This document shows positions 40,467 through 48,818 of a DNA stretch of 60,037 nucleotides, piece by piece. A program made the translations under genes and the position numbers. How positions within the stretch are numbered: the first letter of the stretch is position 1; the number at the start of each line of letters is the position of its first letter. Origin of the DNA: a virus. The notes under the pieces are model-generated. The model had not been told where the DNA came from. It worked only from the letters and a program-made list of their open reading frames with translations, and did no database searches. The stretch is taken from positions 1 to 60,037 of the IMG/VR virus record IMGVR_UViG_3300025652_000072; one strand, 5' to 3'.

Positions 40467-41303
40467 TTAACCAAAAACCATTGCCATTGCGATCGCTTTT
40501 CCTGTACTTGCTTTACTAGTTACAGAATTTATTTCTGCTCCTGTGACAGTAACTAGAGTAGAACCTAATACTAATCCATTACTACCATCATGGGACGCAA
40601 CTGTAAAATTATTAGTTCCATCTGCTATAGTTGCATTCCCATTTATAGTTGTTGCTCCTGTTATAAGTAAGGTATCTGTCCCATCTTCATCATATTCCAT
40701 AGTGACATCTTGACCACTACCAAATTTGATTTGTTTATCATCAGCTATATAAACATCACCCCACTCTAAAGAAGCTGTTCCTATATCAGCTCCCCCAGAA
40801 GTATCAGGGACAATAGCTGTGGAAGCACTTAATGTAGATGCTTTAGTCGTTCCTGCTAAACTTACATCAGTAAAAGCATCATAAACAATAGCACCAGAAC
40901 CTCCACCATCTGTAACAATTACCTTTACATTGCCGTTTGGAATCGTAACTGAAGCACCGCCGCCACTTCCTTGTTTAATAATAGTAGAGTAAGGGCCACT
41001 AGAACCTGAATCTGTAGTAGCGTTTTCAATTATCCATATTTTAGAAACAGTATCAGGAGCTAACGTAACGGTACAGTTTTGTCCTAACGCCCCTGTAAGT
41101 TTAAGATAAAAAGATCTTACACCATCAGAAGTTGCATCTGCCATTGTAATCGTAGCTGTAGACGCATTACTTAATGCCTCTGTACCATAACCAAAAGCCT
41201 CACCTATCAGCTCTAAATTAGTGTTTGTTGCTGTTCCCCACGTTCCAGAACGCTCTCCTGAGCCTATTTCTTCTAATCTTAAATTGTTTACATATGTGCT
41301 CAT
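40467..41303 (-). CDS. Tail fibre-like protein, 278 aa
   Basis: N-terminal attachment-like part (MSTYVNNLRLEEIGSGERSG) followed by beta-rich repeats. The segment GTASLEWGDVYIADDKQIKF is a motif I have seen in many marine phage tail fibres. Ser/Thr/Gly-rich and without membrane segments. AAGGAG precedes the ATG. Confidence 0.75.
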   Translation of the reverse strand: MSTYVNNLRLEEIGSGERSGTWGTATNTNLELIGEAFGYGTEALSNASTATITMADATSDGVRSFYLKLTGALGQNCTVTLAPDTVSKIWIIENATTDSGSSGPYSTIIKQGSGGGASVTIPNGNVKVIVTDGGGSGAIVYDAFTDVSLAGTTKASTLSASTAIVPDTSGGADIGTASLEWGDVYIADDKQIKFGSGQDVTMEYDEDGTDTLLITGATTINGNATIADGTNNFTVASHDGSNGLVLGSTLVTVTGAEINSVTSKASTGKAIAMAMVFG

Positions 41304-41312
41304 ATTAACTCC

Positions 41313-42116
41313 TTATGCTGCAATTTCTTTCCAATTAGGTTCTTGGTCAGGTACATTTAATCCCCAAACAAACCCTACTCCCACAATACCAACCGCACCT
41401 GATCCTGTGACATCAATAGGAATATTTGCATCTCCTGTTACATTAACACTATTAACTGCTCCGGTAGCAAAGAGACTAGCAACGTTTATAGAAAAGTTTG
41501 CATCTCCTTCTACACTAACTGCAGACAACCCTCCTGTACCTGCAACACCTGAAACAGTGACTGTAGCTGTTCCATCTAAATTAGCAGTACCTACTCCTCC
41601 TGTACCAACAATATCTGTGGTGGTTATGGTAACCGTACTTGCACCTGAAACAGAACCTGCACCCCCTGTTGCCATTCTTCCTACAGGCACTACAGATATA
41701 TTATACATCGTTACTGAACCGCCCATACCACTATGATTAGTGCAATAATAATAGAGCGTATTGGGAGCATCATGTGGAACAGCAAAGGTAACATTTGCCC
41801 CTGATTGTCCTGCGGTTCCGTTAACAGTTACCCCTGATGTATAAGCTGACCCACCTCCATGTGTACCATCAGAAGTAGTAGAAAATCGGAATGGATGACC
41901 ACTAACAGAGGAGTCAGATACATCAAATACATACGTTTTTTCTCTTGCTAAAACAAGAGTGATTTGTTGAACGCCTCCTATAAAATATTTATTTCCGCTT
42001 CCCGTAGAAACTACGGTAACCGTTTTATTTAGAACTATTTCCGTATTCCACGACTGCGTGTTCCACGCTTGACTAAGGCTCCCCCAACCTAGATATGGAA
42101 CAACTGCATCGGCCAT
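41313..42116 (-). CDS. Tail protein with a cupredoxin-like domain, 267 aa
   Basis: Residues 30-140 resemble a plastocyanin/cupredoxin fold. The full type 1 copper ligand set is present: His74 in SGHPFRF, then Cys125, His128 and Met131 in YYYCTNHSGMGG, spaced C-x2-H-x2-M as in amicyanin. The remaining half is a Gly/Val/Thr-rich repeat region (GVGTANLDGTATVTVSG). Located among tail fibre genes and with no signal peptide, so it is a virion part rather than a periplasmic electron carrier. Copper binding, adhesion or host mimicry are possible. The ligands are seen; the function is inferred. Confidence 0.75.
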   Translation of the reverse strand: MADAVVPYLGWGSLSQAWNTQSWNTEIVLNKTVTVVSTGSGNKYFIGGVQQITLVLAREKTYVFDVSDSSVSGHPFRFSTTSDGTHGGGSAYTSGVTVNGTAGQSGANVTFAVPHDAPNTLYYYCTNHSGMGGSVTMYNISVVPVGRMATGGAGSVSGASTVTITTTDIVGTGGVGTANLDGTATVTVSGVAGTGGLSAVSVEGDANFSINVASLFATGAVNSVNVTGDANIPIDVTGSGAVGIVGVGFVWGLNVPDQEPNWKEIAA

Positions 42117-42575
42117 TTAAGCAATCCGAATAATCGCATTTGAAGCATCAGCGGTAGGAAAAACAATGGTAAAATCGCCAGAACTTGCCGCTTTATCTGC
42201 ACTAAAATCTAAAACTAATACGGTAGGGTTAGTAACAGAAATAGAAGTAGTATCAGGGCTAGTATTATAAACTAATGCACCCCTAACAGCAGAAAGAGTA
42301 ACGTTTGAAAAAACTAAATCATCAAAATCTACTAACGCTGTTGTTCCAGAAGTAGTAGGGTCTACTGAGTTAAGCGTTCCTCCCCCTGCACTGTAGTTTG
42401 TGCCAGATACTTCATTACCTGTAGTATATGCAGTCGTAGCTGCGTTGAAAGAAGCACTATTTGTATACAATGCGAGTTTGAATGTATCTCCTGAAGCAGA
42501 GGTATCAAAATCATGTACGCCAAAAAGTAGCTCTTTTTTAAAAGAGGTACACATAAAATTCCCACTAAACGCCAT
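42117..42575 (-). CDS. Structural protein of the tail region, 152 aa
   Basis: A beta-rich, Thr/Ser/Ala-rich protein (FKLALYTNSASFNAATTAY ... VLVLDFSADKAASSGDFTI). Similar sequences follow fibre genes in uncultured marine phages. The next gene starts two bases away. AAGGAG precedes the ATG. Function unknown, probably virion surface. Confidence 0.7.
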   Translation of the reverse strand: MAFSGNFMCTSFKKELLFGVHDFDTSASGDTFKLALYTNSASFNAATTAYTTGNEVSGTNYSAGGGTLNSVDPTTSGTTALVDFDDLVFSNVTLSAVRGALVYNTSPDTTSISVTNPTVLVLDFSADKAASSGDFTIVFPTADASNAIIRIA

Positions 42576-42576
42576 A

Positions 42577-42870
42577 TTAAAGTCTCCTTATAAGTTCCGC
42601 TAGTTCTGGGTGTCCTGCGTCTACTAAAGCGTTAAAAACAGTTGTTCTATCACTTTGTACCGCCTGTTTCATGTAAGAAGCAATCACTTTCTCAATATGA
42701 ACACTAAATGCACGAGCTTGCTCTCTTATCGCAGGTTCTGCTTTGTCAGAAACAAAAACTAGTTTTTTAACACATCGAGAAGCTACCTCTTCAGGAGAAG
42801 CCCCCCTATTATTAGTTGTATGCACCTCTACCGCAAAATCATCAGGTAGTTTTAAACTATCTGTAAACAT
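42577..42870 (-). CDS. Conserved hypothetical protein, 97 aa
   Basis: A helical 97-residue protein (VASRCVKKLVFVSDKAEPAIREQA) located between neck and tail genes, overlapping its neighbours by a base or spaced by a few. Possibly a tail assembly or chaperone factor. No family identified. Confidence 0.65.
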   Translation of the reverse strand: MFTDSLKLPDDFAVEVHTTNNRGASPEEVASRCVKKLVFVSDKAEPAIREQARAFSVHIEKVIASYMKQAVQSDRTTVFNALVDAGHPELAELIRRL

Positions 42871-43724
42871 TATGTCCTAGCTTTCTTTATATATCCTGCA
42901 GAATAATCATCAGTAACTTCTAACGCTTCACCCATGTTTTTCAACCGACTAATTGCTTCTGCGTATCTTTGATTATACATAGTCATTATATCCTGTTCGC
43001 CTTTCATGAAAAGGTAACACTCAGAAAGAGAAGCATACAACAATGCTATTTCTCCGTTTTCACTAAGCCAACTATTAGTAGTATCTGCACCCAATGAAGT
43101 TATCACACCAGTTGCGCCACTTGTACCTCCTGTTACAGTTTCACCCACTGTATAGTTCTGGCTCGGTATCCTAACAGTGATACTTGTAGCTGTATCTACA
43201 ACCGATATAGGTGAGCTTTGTCCACTTGTACCTCCCGTTATTGTTTCGCCTATAACAAAAGTACCTGAAACATCGCTCATGCTTACCAAGTAAGAGCTTT
43301 CAGTTAAACTGAGAGGTCTGTAAAAATAACTCAAATTAGCCGTAAAAGTATCATTCGGTGTAGGGGCTAAAACAAAATAATTTACATCAAACTGTCCATA
43401 ATATTTAGGAACACCTGTTGTTGCCGCATTAGGGTTGTAAGACTGAACAAACTCTAACTCTTTAAACTGTAAATATTCATATGAGCTACTGTTCGTAATG
43501 CTCAAAGAATGTGGGGATAAAAAATCGCTAGGAACAGCTAGATACGCATTACCTGTAGATAAATCCCCTGTTACATTTTTTTGAAAAACATTTAACTGAG
43601 TAGATTTTAATATCCGCTCTTCTGCTAAACGAATAAACATATCCATAGAATTAAGGAACGTACTTTCCGTATTTTGCGTATAGTTTTGTAACGTTTCTTT
43701 TAATGTTGTGTAGGTAAAACTCAT
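42870..43724 (-). CDS. Neck/tail adaptor protein, 284 aa
   Basis: The N-terminal half has the pattern of tail-tube or adaptor proteins of podovirus-like phages (FIRLAEERILKSTQLNVFQ, then NAYLAVPSDFLSPHSL). Two copies of a GETITGGTSGQS-like module (around residues 155-210) are inserted; the same module is found in the gene at 44020. The C-terminal helical part ends in LKNMGEALEV. Probably joins portal and tail. Confidence 0.72.
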   Translation of the reverse strand: MSFTYTTLKETLQNYTQNTESTFLNSMDMFIRLAEERILKSTQLNVFQKNVTGDLSTGNAYLAVPSDFLSPHSLSITNSSSYEYLQFKELEFVQSYNPNAATTGVPKYYGQFDVNYFVLAPTPNDTFTANLSYFYRPLSLTESSYLVSMSDVSGTFVIGETITGGTSGQSSPISVVDTATSITVRIPSQNYTVGETVTGGTSGATGVITSLGADTTNSWLSENGEIALLYASLSECYLFMKGEQDIMTMYNQRYAEAISRLKNMGEALEVTDDYSAGYIKKART

Positions 43725-44023
43725 GAAATAACAACCTCCACTTTACCAATAGAAGTAATTGCATGTGTGGAAGCAATTTTCAAAGGTGGAAATATTTCCT
43801 GCCCAACAAAAACATCTAACCCTTCAGCCCTATCTGGTCTAGGGTCATACAATGCCTCTGGTTCAAAAGGAGGTGGGGGTGGTTCTAATTGTGGGTGTTT
43901 AGGTTCAAAACACTCAGGACATACTTTCAAATTGTTCCACTCTTTTTGCAAAGAAGTATATGGGTACTCAAACCCACAACGATCACAAATTGCTTTTGCG
44001 TATTTTCCAGATACATACTTCAT
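43721..44023 (-). CDS. Zinc-ribbon virion-region protein, 100 aa
   Basis: The N-terminal third carries a four-cysteine zinc ribbon (C13xxC16 ... C35xxC38: AICDRCGF and KVCPECFEPKHPQ), followed by a Pro-rich linker (PPPPPFEP). This family is widespread in marine phages next to neck genes, but has no assigned function that I know. Overlaps both neighbours by four bases. Confidence 0.8.
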   Translation of the reverse strand: MKYVSGKYAKAICDRCGFEYPYTSLQKEWNNLKVCPECFEPKHPQLEPPPPPFEPEALYDPRPDRAEGLDVFVGQEIFPPLKIASTHAITSIGKVEVVIS

Positions 44024-44922
44024 CGTATAAACGTATAGTAGTCGCGACTAGGGGTTAAACTTAGGCTTGCTCTATCTCTATCTTCAGCGGCTGCTCTTTC
44101 AAACTCTTCTTCATATACTGCTTTTAAAATTTGAGTTCGTTGCGGAGCGCGTTTAAGAGAAATGTAATAAGCTAATCCTGCAGACAAACAGGGGTAAAAC
44201 CTAAAAGGTACATCTACCGTATTTTGTGGGTTATCTACATCATCTATTCTAGTTAATTTATCATATACTAATGTGTAAGTATTATTATCTGGAGTAGGCC
44301 ACAGTTTTATAGAGGGAGTAATTAACCTATCCACATAAAATTGTGTGGGTCGTGAGGTACTGTTTTTAGTAGCAATGTTGATGTAAGCATCTCTACTAAT
44401 TCTACTTATAGCAACATCTGTTTGGCCTGAACCTGTTCCTGTTCTAATAACAGCAGACAATACATCAATAGTTGACTGTATGGGTGTTAAAGAAATAGCA
44501 GCGGAAACGGTGGTGGTTGCCCCACTTGTTGCACCTGTTATCGTTTCCGCTGCAACAAATGTTCCTTCAGGTATTGTAATATCTATAGCAGTAGAAGAGC
44601 GAATACTCGTAATACTTGCTGTAGCTCCACTAGTACCCCCTGTTATTGTTTCTGCTACTGAAAAAGAGCCACTAGCTGCAACGGTCATAGTAAGCGTTCC
44701 GGCAGGGTAAATAGCAATTCCTGATGCAAGAGGCAAAGTAGCTTGCTCTATTGTCCATCTGTTTAAGCCTCTATTAGCCCAATCAGCAAACAATAAATTT
44801 AAAGACCTACGCGCACTCGTGAGGTCCCAACCTGTACGCACTTCGAGGCCGCATCTTTCAAATGCTTCCTCGACGTACTCAGCTACATCAAGCTCAAAAT
44901 CAGTAGAACCAGAAACTGCCAT
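44020..44922 (-). CDS. Head-tail connector protein, P22 gp4-like, 300 aa
   Basis: N-terminus EYVEEAFERCGLEVRTGWDL followed by ARRSLNLLFADWANRGLNRW is the signature of gp4-type tail accessory proteins that bind the portal in P22-like phages. Residues 80-145 contain two GGTSGAT modules (SVAETITGGTSGATASI and AAETITGATSGAT), also present in the gene at 42870, perhaps surface decoration. C-terminal part is a helical adaptor domain. The ribosome-binding site is weak. Confidence 0.8.
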   Translation of the reverse strand: MAVSGSTDFELDVAEYVEEAFERCGLEVRTGWDLTSARRSLNLLFADWANRGLNRWTIEQATLPLASGIAIYPAGTLTMTVAASGSFSVAETITGGTSGATASITSIRSSTAIDITIPEGTFVAAETITGATSGATTTVSAAISLTPIQSTIDVLSAVIRTGTGSGQTDVAISRISRDAYINIATKNSTSRPTQFYVDRLITPSIKLWPTPDNNTYTLVYDKLTRIDDVDNPQNTVDVPFRFYPCLSAGLAYYISLKRAPQRTQILKAVYEEEFERAAAEDRDRASLSLTPSRDYYTFIR

Positions 44923-44932
44923 AAACTACACC

Positions 44933-45190
44933 TTAACTGTAAGGGCCTTTGACCATACCGCCACGGGCCATTTTCTTAACCTTGCCTCCGCGAGCCATTT
45001 TCTTAACGCTACCGCCATATCGTTTTTTCATTGGTTCTTTTTTATCTTTCTTTTTAGGCATTTTGCCTGTTTTAGGATCTCTCAAATCATCTGCATTGTC
45101 TTGAGACATTTGATCCATCTTTTTTTGTTTTAAAGCATCTGCTCTTGATCTAGGTACTGGTGGGCTTTTCTTCTTAGTTTTAGCAGCCAT
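44933..45190 (-). CDS. Lys/Arg-rich small protein, 85 aa
   Basis: Extremely basic, with a repeated tail (KKMARGGKVKKMARGGMVKG). Such proteins lie near capsid genes in marine phages and probably bind DNA or scaffold inside the head. Overlaps the stop of the next gene. Confidence 0.65.
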   Translation of the reverse strand: MAAKTKKKSPPVPRSRADALKQKKMDQMSQDNADDLRDPKTGKMPKKKDKKEPMKKRYGGSVKKMARGGKVKKMARGGMVKGPYS

Positions 45191-45381
45191 TATGCTCTCC
45201 TTTTTTTGCGGTTTTCTGATTGTCTAATTTTTGCAAACGCATCTCTTGCAGGAGCTCCAGGAGCTCCTTTTTTACGCATTTTTTCACCGCTTCCTGCAGC
45301 TATCCTTTTTCTTTTTGCATTGATATTAGCATAAAGTCCAGGAGGTTTTTTGCGTCCAGATTTTTTAATTTGTTGTGCCAT
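45190..45381 (-). CDS. Basic small protein with GLYANINAKRKR motif, 63 aa
   Basis: 63 residues, very basic, with the motif KKPPGLYANINAKRKRIAAG, a family I know from marine phages with no defined role. I start at ATG 45381 because GAGG lies six bases upstream; an in-frame TTG/ATG pair earlier lacks a site. Possibly a head-internal DNA-binding protein. Confidence 0.7.
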   Translation of the reverse strand: MAQQIKKSGRKKPPGLYANINAKRKRIAAGSGEKMRKKGAPGAPARDAFAKIRQSENRKKRRA

Positions 45382-45401
45382 TTGTTTCCTCGAAATAGTC
45401 A

Positions 45402-45560
45402 TCAAACTAATTTATCTAAAGCAGCCGCACCGATAATTAAAATAACGATACCCCACATTCTTAAATCTAACTTATCTAAAACTTTTTCTATATGAGAGTA
45501 TCTTCTGTTGCATTCTGCTTCATGCTTTTCTAGCAATTTCAACACTTCTTTTGCATCCAT
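45402..45560 (-). CDS. Small C-terminal-anchored membrane protein, 52 aa
   Basis: N-terminal helix of charged heptads (LLEKHEAECNRRYSHIEKVL) followed by one membrane segment (WGIVILIIGAAA). Frame lies exactly between its neighbours; the ATG is two bases after the stop of the upstream gene, and an in-frame ATG nine bases upstream is also possible. Resembles XhlA-type haemolysin-like phage proteins in layout (coil, then anchor). Confidence 0.6.
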   Translation of the reverse strand: MDAKEVLKLLEKHEAECNRRYSHIEKVLDKLDLRMWGIVILIIGAAALDKLV

Positions 45561-45562
45561 AG

Positions 45563-45847
45563 CTACCATGCCTTACACGACCAATATCGCGCACTGAATT
45601 TATCTTTTGCAGTAGCGCAATTATGCCTTGCTCTAAATGATTTTCTTCTAGCAGGTTGTTCTTTTTTAATAGACATATTAGGGTCTCCAAACCGCACTAA
45701 CTTTATCTCGTTACCTTTTTTAGCTAGAACAGCTGACTTCTTTGGCCCATCTGGTGTTCTTTTCGGTTTATTAAAACCTGAAAAAGACATTCCACGGTAA
45801 GTAATTCTACCAGACGGGCTTCTTTTGACATCTTTCGTAGTAGCCAT
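45563..45847 (-). CDS. Conserved phage protein with RHNC...RYWSC motif, 94 aa
   Basis: C-terminal motif SFRARHNCATAKDKFSARYW followed by SCKAW, known in many cyanophage and marine phage proteins near capsid genes; conserved Cys/His suggests metal or covalent chemistry. N-terminus basic. Function not established. Confidence 0.75.
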   Translation of the reverse strand: MATTKDVKRSPSGRITYRGMSFSGFNKPKRTPDGPKKSAVLAKKGNEIKLVRFGDPNMSIKKEQPARRKSFRARHNCATAKDKFSARYWSCKAW

Positions 45848-45855
45848 AGGGTTCC

Positions 45856-46131
45856 TTACGCATAAAATATAGTCATAGCAGTAATGTTTGTCGCCGTAGC
45901 AACATACACATCTGAGGTAAACAACACCCCTTCATCTGGAATGTTTACAGAGTGTGTTTGACTTGCTGTGAAATCTAAATCTAAAAGGGTTGAACCTCCA
46001 TTGCCATCAGAAAAAGTTAAACGACCTGCTCCTGCGGCTACCAAAACTTGTACCTGACGTAGCCGAGCACGACCAGTAGAGGCCGCACCCGTCCCTGTCA
46101 GACGTTTAGCTTGTACATCTGAGTTTGCCAT
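45856..46131 (-). CDS. Small structural protein, 91 aa
   Basis: A 91-residue beta-rich protein (LLDLDFTASQTHSVNIPDEG) between capsid and neck genes, probably a minor head protein or capsid decoration. AAGGAG before ATG. Confidence 0.65.
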   Translation of the reverse strand: MANSDVQAKRLTGTGAASTGRARLRQVQVLVAAGAGRLTFSDGNGGSTLLDLDFTASQTHSVNIPDEGVLFTSDVYVATATNITAMTIFYA

Positions 46132-46143
46132 TTAGACCTCTCC

Positions 46144-46626
46144 TTATGAAGCATCAGACGAGCTAGAAATCCCGAAAAATTTCAAAACAATTACTGTATC
46201 ACTTCCAGGATCACCAGAAACAACTAACTCAACTTCATCTGCTGTAGCACCACTAGCCGCAGTAGTATAACCAGACATGCCAAGAACACCATTACACCCA
46301 AAAAATCCTTTAAACCCAACCGAATTAACAGCGGCAGAAATACCATCTACATAACCGTCTGTATCTGCATCTGTACCAATATCATTTAGATTAACAGCGT
46401 TTGTTGATGCAGTAGTTACTGCTACAGTGACGCCCATCGGTATAAAGTTAGAAGGAATACCAATAGCCGCTTCTTTACCCGTAGTAGCACCATTTGCAAC
46501 GGTGATTGTTGCTTCATATGTTTGTAGAGTCATAGTGCTTGTGACAGCACCTGTTGTTGTATTTTTAGTTATATCTGAAAAACCGTTTTCAGAACGCACT
46601 GGTCCTGAGAAAGTAGTATTAGCCAT
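46144..46626 (-). CDS. Putative capsid decoration/head fibre protein, 160 aa
   Basis: Thr/Ser/Ala/Gly-rich, beta-strand pattern (GAVTSTMTLQTYEATITVAN). First gene after the double terminator behind the major capsid gene, with AGGAG nine bases before the ATG, so it must be made by read-through or from its own promoter. Family not recognised with certainty. Confidence 0.65.
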   Translation of the reverse strand: MANTTFSGPVRSENGFSDITKNTTTGAVTSTMTLQTYEATITVANGATTGKEAAIGIPSNFIPMGVTVAVTTASTNAVNLNDIGTDADTDGYVDGISAAVNSVGFKGFFGCNGVLGMSGYTTAASGATADEVELVVSGDPGSDTVIVLKFFGISSSSDAS

Positions 46627-46694
46627 ATGTGTTTCTCCTGTCTTGGCTAGTGTCAGTTACACGATGCAACTGTCAGGGATAAGTTACCGTACAC

Positions 46695-46721
46695 AAAAAA
46701 ACCCCCTTGCACAAGGGGGTT
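46695..46721 (-). terminator. Rho-independent terminator T2 behind the capsid gene
   Basis: Minus strand: AACCCCCTTG pairs with CAAGGGGGTT and is followed by a run of seven U. Second of two terminators after the capsid gene. Confidence 0.9.
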
Positions 46722-46723
46722 GA

Positions 46724-46739
46724 TGTTTCACGTGAAACA
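46724..46739. promoter_or_regulatory. parS-like site, perfect consensus
   Basis: TGTTTCACGTGAAACA, a perfect 16-bp palindrome identical to the bacterial chromosomal parS consensus bound by ParB. It lies in the 159-bp gap between the major capsid gene and the next gene, enclosed by terminators T1 and T2. A partial extra half-site (TTTCACGT inverted, 46743-46750) flanks it. No parA or parB was found in the window, so host ParB would be the natural ligand. That binding is inferred, not shown. Confidence 0.85.
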
Positions 46740-46755
46740 ATTTTCACGTTTAAAT

Positions 46756-46781
46756 AAAAAAGGGGGGAATAATCCCCCCTT
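46756..46781 (-). terminator. Rho-independent terminator T1 behind the capsid gene
   Basis: Minus strand: GGGGGG, short loop GATTATT, CCCCCC, then TTTTTTATTT. Immediately after the stop of the major capsid gene (46786). It should cap the high capsid transcript level. Confidence 0.9.
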
Positions 46782-46785
46782 AATA

Positions 46786-47697
46786 TTAAGCGGCTCCTGG
46801 AGAACCAAACACACACCTAGGGTCTGAAACCCCAAAACTGTATCTTTCACGAGCTTTATAACGAGCATTACCTGTATCAAAATCACCTTCCATAGAAGTT
46901 TTGATTGCGCTACGCTCAAAATGTTTAAAGCCGTTAGGAGCATCTGTTTTAATGAAAAACGCATCCGTATCGGTTAGGAAGTGGTTTACCACATAACCTT
47001 CTGGGAGCATTCCCATATTACGAACAGCGTTTATATCATTGTCTGCTGTTCCCGTACGAAGATTAGAAGCCATCAACCTTTCAGCTACGAACTGAAGTGC
47101 AGGTGGAATAATCATCTTACGGCCTTGCAGAGCAATTTTCAACCCACGCTCATCAATGAAAGCAGAAATGTCTATAAGAGACTGCTCTAGTGATGTTTCG
47201 TTAAGGTCAGCTGCTGTCGCTAACTCGTTAGCAAAGTTACCACCACCTACAGTTGGATGGTCTGTAGCACAAAGCTCTTTTCCATCACCATAAGTAGTAC
47301 CACTGTCAAACGCATTGTTTAGAACAGCGGCTGCTTTAACTTGCTTCGTGTTTGCCATGGAACGAGCTAATGCCTTTGTGTAACGAGAGCTAAGTCGGTC
47401 ATAGAGGTTATCCTCTACAGCTTCTTCAGTTATCGCAAACGCAAGGGAAATTGTTTCATGGGTGTAACGAGCAGTGTAAGCTTCGTTGGCAGTATCAAAA
47501 GAAACTGCTTGTCCTTCGCCTTTCACTGGTGCGCTACCAAACCCTGATAACATTACCTCTTCTTCAAACGCTCTGTCTGAAGATTCCGTTTCAAAAATTT
47601 CAGCATGTTCATTGTCATACCGATCGTATTCCAATCCAAAAAGCGCATGAAGTCCGGGTTCAAGCTCTTTAAGGAGTTGAGATCTTGCTATAGCCAT
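46786..47697 (-). CDS. Major capsid protein, Mu gpT-like
   Basis: 303 residues. The sequence (RSQLLKELEPGLHALFGLEY, EEEVMLSGFGSAPVKGEG, ARYTHETISLAFAITEEA, ALARSMANTKQVKAAAVLN) is the pattern of the Mu-like major head subunit family found in uncultured marine phages. No prohead protease is obvious nearby. AAGGAGGA precedes the ATG. Expressed from the late operon and closed by two terminators, consistent with a high-abundance protein. Confidence 0.88.
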   Translation of the reverse strand: MAIARSQLLKELEPGLHALFGLEYDRYDNEHAEIFETESSDRAFEEEVMLSGFGSAPVKGEGQAVSFDTANEAYTARYTHETISLAFAITEEAVEDNLYDRLSSRYTKALARSMANTKQVKAAAVLNNAFDSGTTYGDGKELCATDHPTVGGGNFANELATAADLNETSLEQSLIDISAFIDERGLKIALQGRKMIIPPALQFVAERLMASNLRTGTADNDINAVRNMGMLPEGYVVNHFLTDTDAFFIKTDAPNGFKHFERSAIKTSMEGDFDTGNARYKARERYSFGVSDPRCVFGSPGAA

Positions 47698-47709
47698 ATC
47701 ATATCCTCC

Positions 47710-48324
47710 TTAGATTCCGGTTGTAGCTACATGGAAGGGAAGGTTCAACTTAACTAAAGCAATAACACCTGCTGCCGCATAATCAATACCTTCTACGTCT
47801 TTAAATCCGACGATTCTGAAGTTATCTGTTGCAGTAGTAGCTCCTGCTGTAGCTACAGAAAGCTCGCCAATAGAAATATTAGCACTCCCTGTTGTAGAAC
47901 CAAAACCTGCACCCTCAGCATTAGAATGAATTAGTGCTGTTGCAGTTGCTAGATTAGTTAGCGTTGCATCACACGATATTTCAAACACTTGCATAGGATC
48001 ATCATAAATAAACACAGTCGCTTCTGTGCCTGATTTAAGAGATGCTGTTCCAGGATAGTAGTTATTAAAAGTAGGCGTTCCGTCTAAAGCAGTATACTGA
48101 CAACCGCCCATAACACCAAGAATCGCTACCGAACCACCGTCTGCCGCACTTACATCTACAAGACCGTTTGTAAGAGGAATCACCATATCGCCTTGATATA
48201 TTGCGCTTGATGAACCTGCTACTCCAGGAATTTGTACTTTATAAGGCGTCAATCCATTGCCGTTCGGTGTAGACCCTATCTTGTTATGTGGACGAAGACC
48301 AAATGGGGAATCAATGTTCGCCAT
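47710..48324 (-). CDS. Structural protein upstream of the capsid gene (decoration-like), 204 aa
   Basis: The N-terminus SPFGLRPHNKIGSTPNG and the beta-rich remainder with YYPGTASLKSG are typical of a phage structural protein that sits next to the capsid gene. It may decorate the head or be a minor head protein. AGGAG before ATG. Confidence 0.72.
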   Translation of the reverse strand: MANIDSPFGLRPHNKIGSTPNGNGLTPYKVQIPGVAGSSSAIYQGDMVIPLTNGLVDVSAADGGSVAILGVMGGCQYTALDGTPTFNNYYPGTASLKSGTEATVFIYDDPMQVFEISCDATLTNLATATALIHSNAEGAGFGSTTGSANISIGELSVATAGATTATDNFRIVGFKDVEGIDYAAAGVIALVKLNLPFHVATTGI

Positions 48325-48345
48325 GAGTTTTTCTCCTATAAAAGA

Positions 48346-48810
48346 TTAAGAATCGGATCCATTATCGGATCCACCAAAGGTTACACGAGACTGCCTATCA
48401 GGTTTACTAATAGGCATTGATGGATGTTGTTCCCTTAACAAATCATTATCAACGGCTTTCATTTGATCATCTGTTTTGTTTTTGAAATAATCGTTCCGTT
48501 GTTTATTTGTTTCAACAGGAAACCTTGCAAGTATCAGACCGCCAACCCCTATTACTCCGGCATGTTTGCCATCTTGTACTGTAGGGGCTTCAAAATCTGG
48601 ATACTCATCAGCGCGAACAAGTTCAAAGCCTTCGCGAAGGCGGGCAGAAAGGTTTTTTCTATCGTCGTAACCCATAACAGTTTCACGGATCCAACGATGA
48701 TGATAGCCTTCTGGGGGTGGTGGTGCGTCTAATTGAGACGGGGGTCGCCAAGGTTTAATTCGGCTTTCTTTTTCCCTTGATTGGGAAGAGCGTGGGCTTC
48801 TTTCAGACAT
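48346..48810 (-). CDS. Hypothetical head-region protein, 154 aa
   Basis: Pro/Arg-rich, disordered N-terminus (RIKPWRPPSQLDAPPPPEGY), then a folded middle with GVIGVGGLILARFPVETNK. A GAGG lies six bases before ATG 48810, which is preferred to the GTG four codons upstream. Located between scaffold and decoration-like gene; similar proteins are common in marine phage head modules. Confidence 0.65.
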   Translation of the reverse strand: MSERSPRSSQSREKESRIKPWRPPSQLDAPPPPEGYHHRWIRETVMGYDDRKNLSARLREGFELVRADEYPDFEAPTVQDGKHAGVIGVGGLILARFPVETNKQRNDYFKNKTDDQMKAVDNDLLREQHPSMPISKPDRQSRVTFGGSDNGSDS

Positions 48811-48818
48811 AGTTATCC

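Noticed and set aside
46724-46739. The TGTTTCACGTGAAACA palindrome as merely a terminator stem
   Set aside because: It has no loop, no GC-rich stem and no U tract, and two proper terminators already lie on either side.
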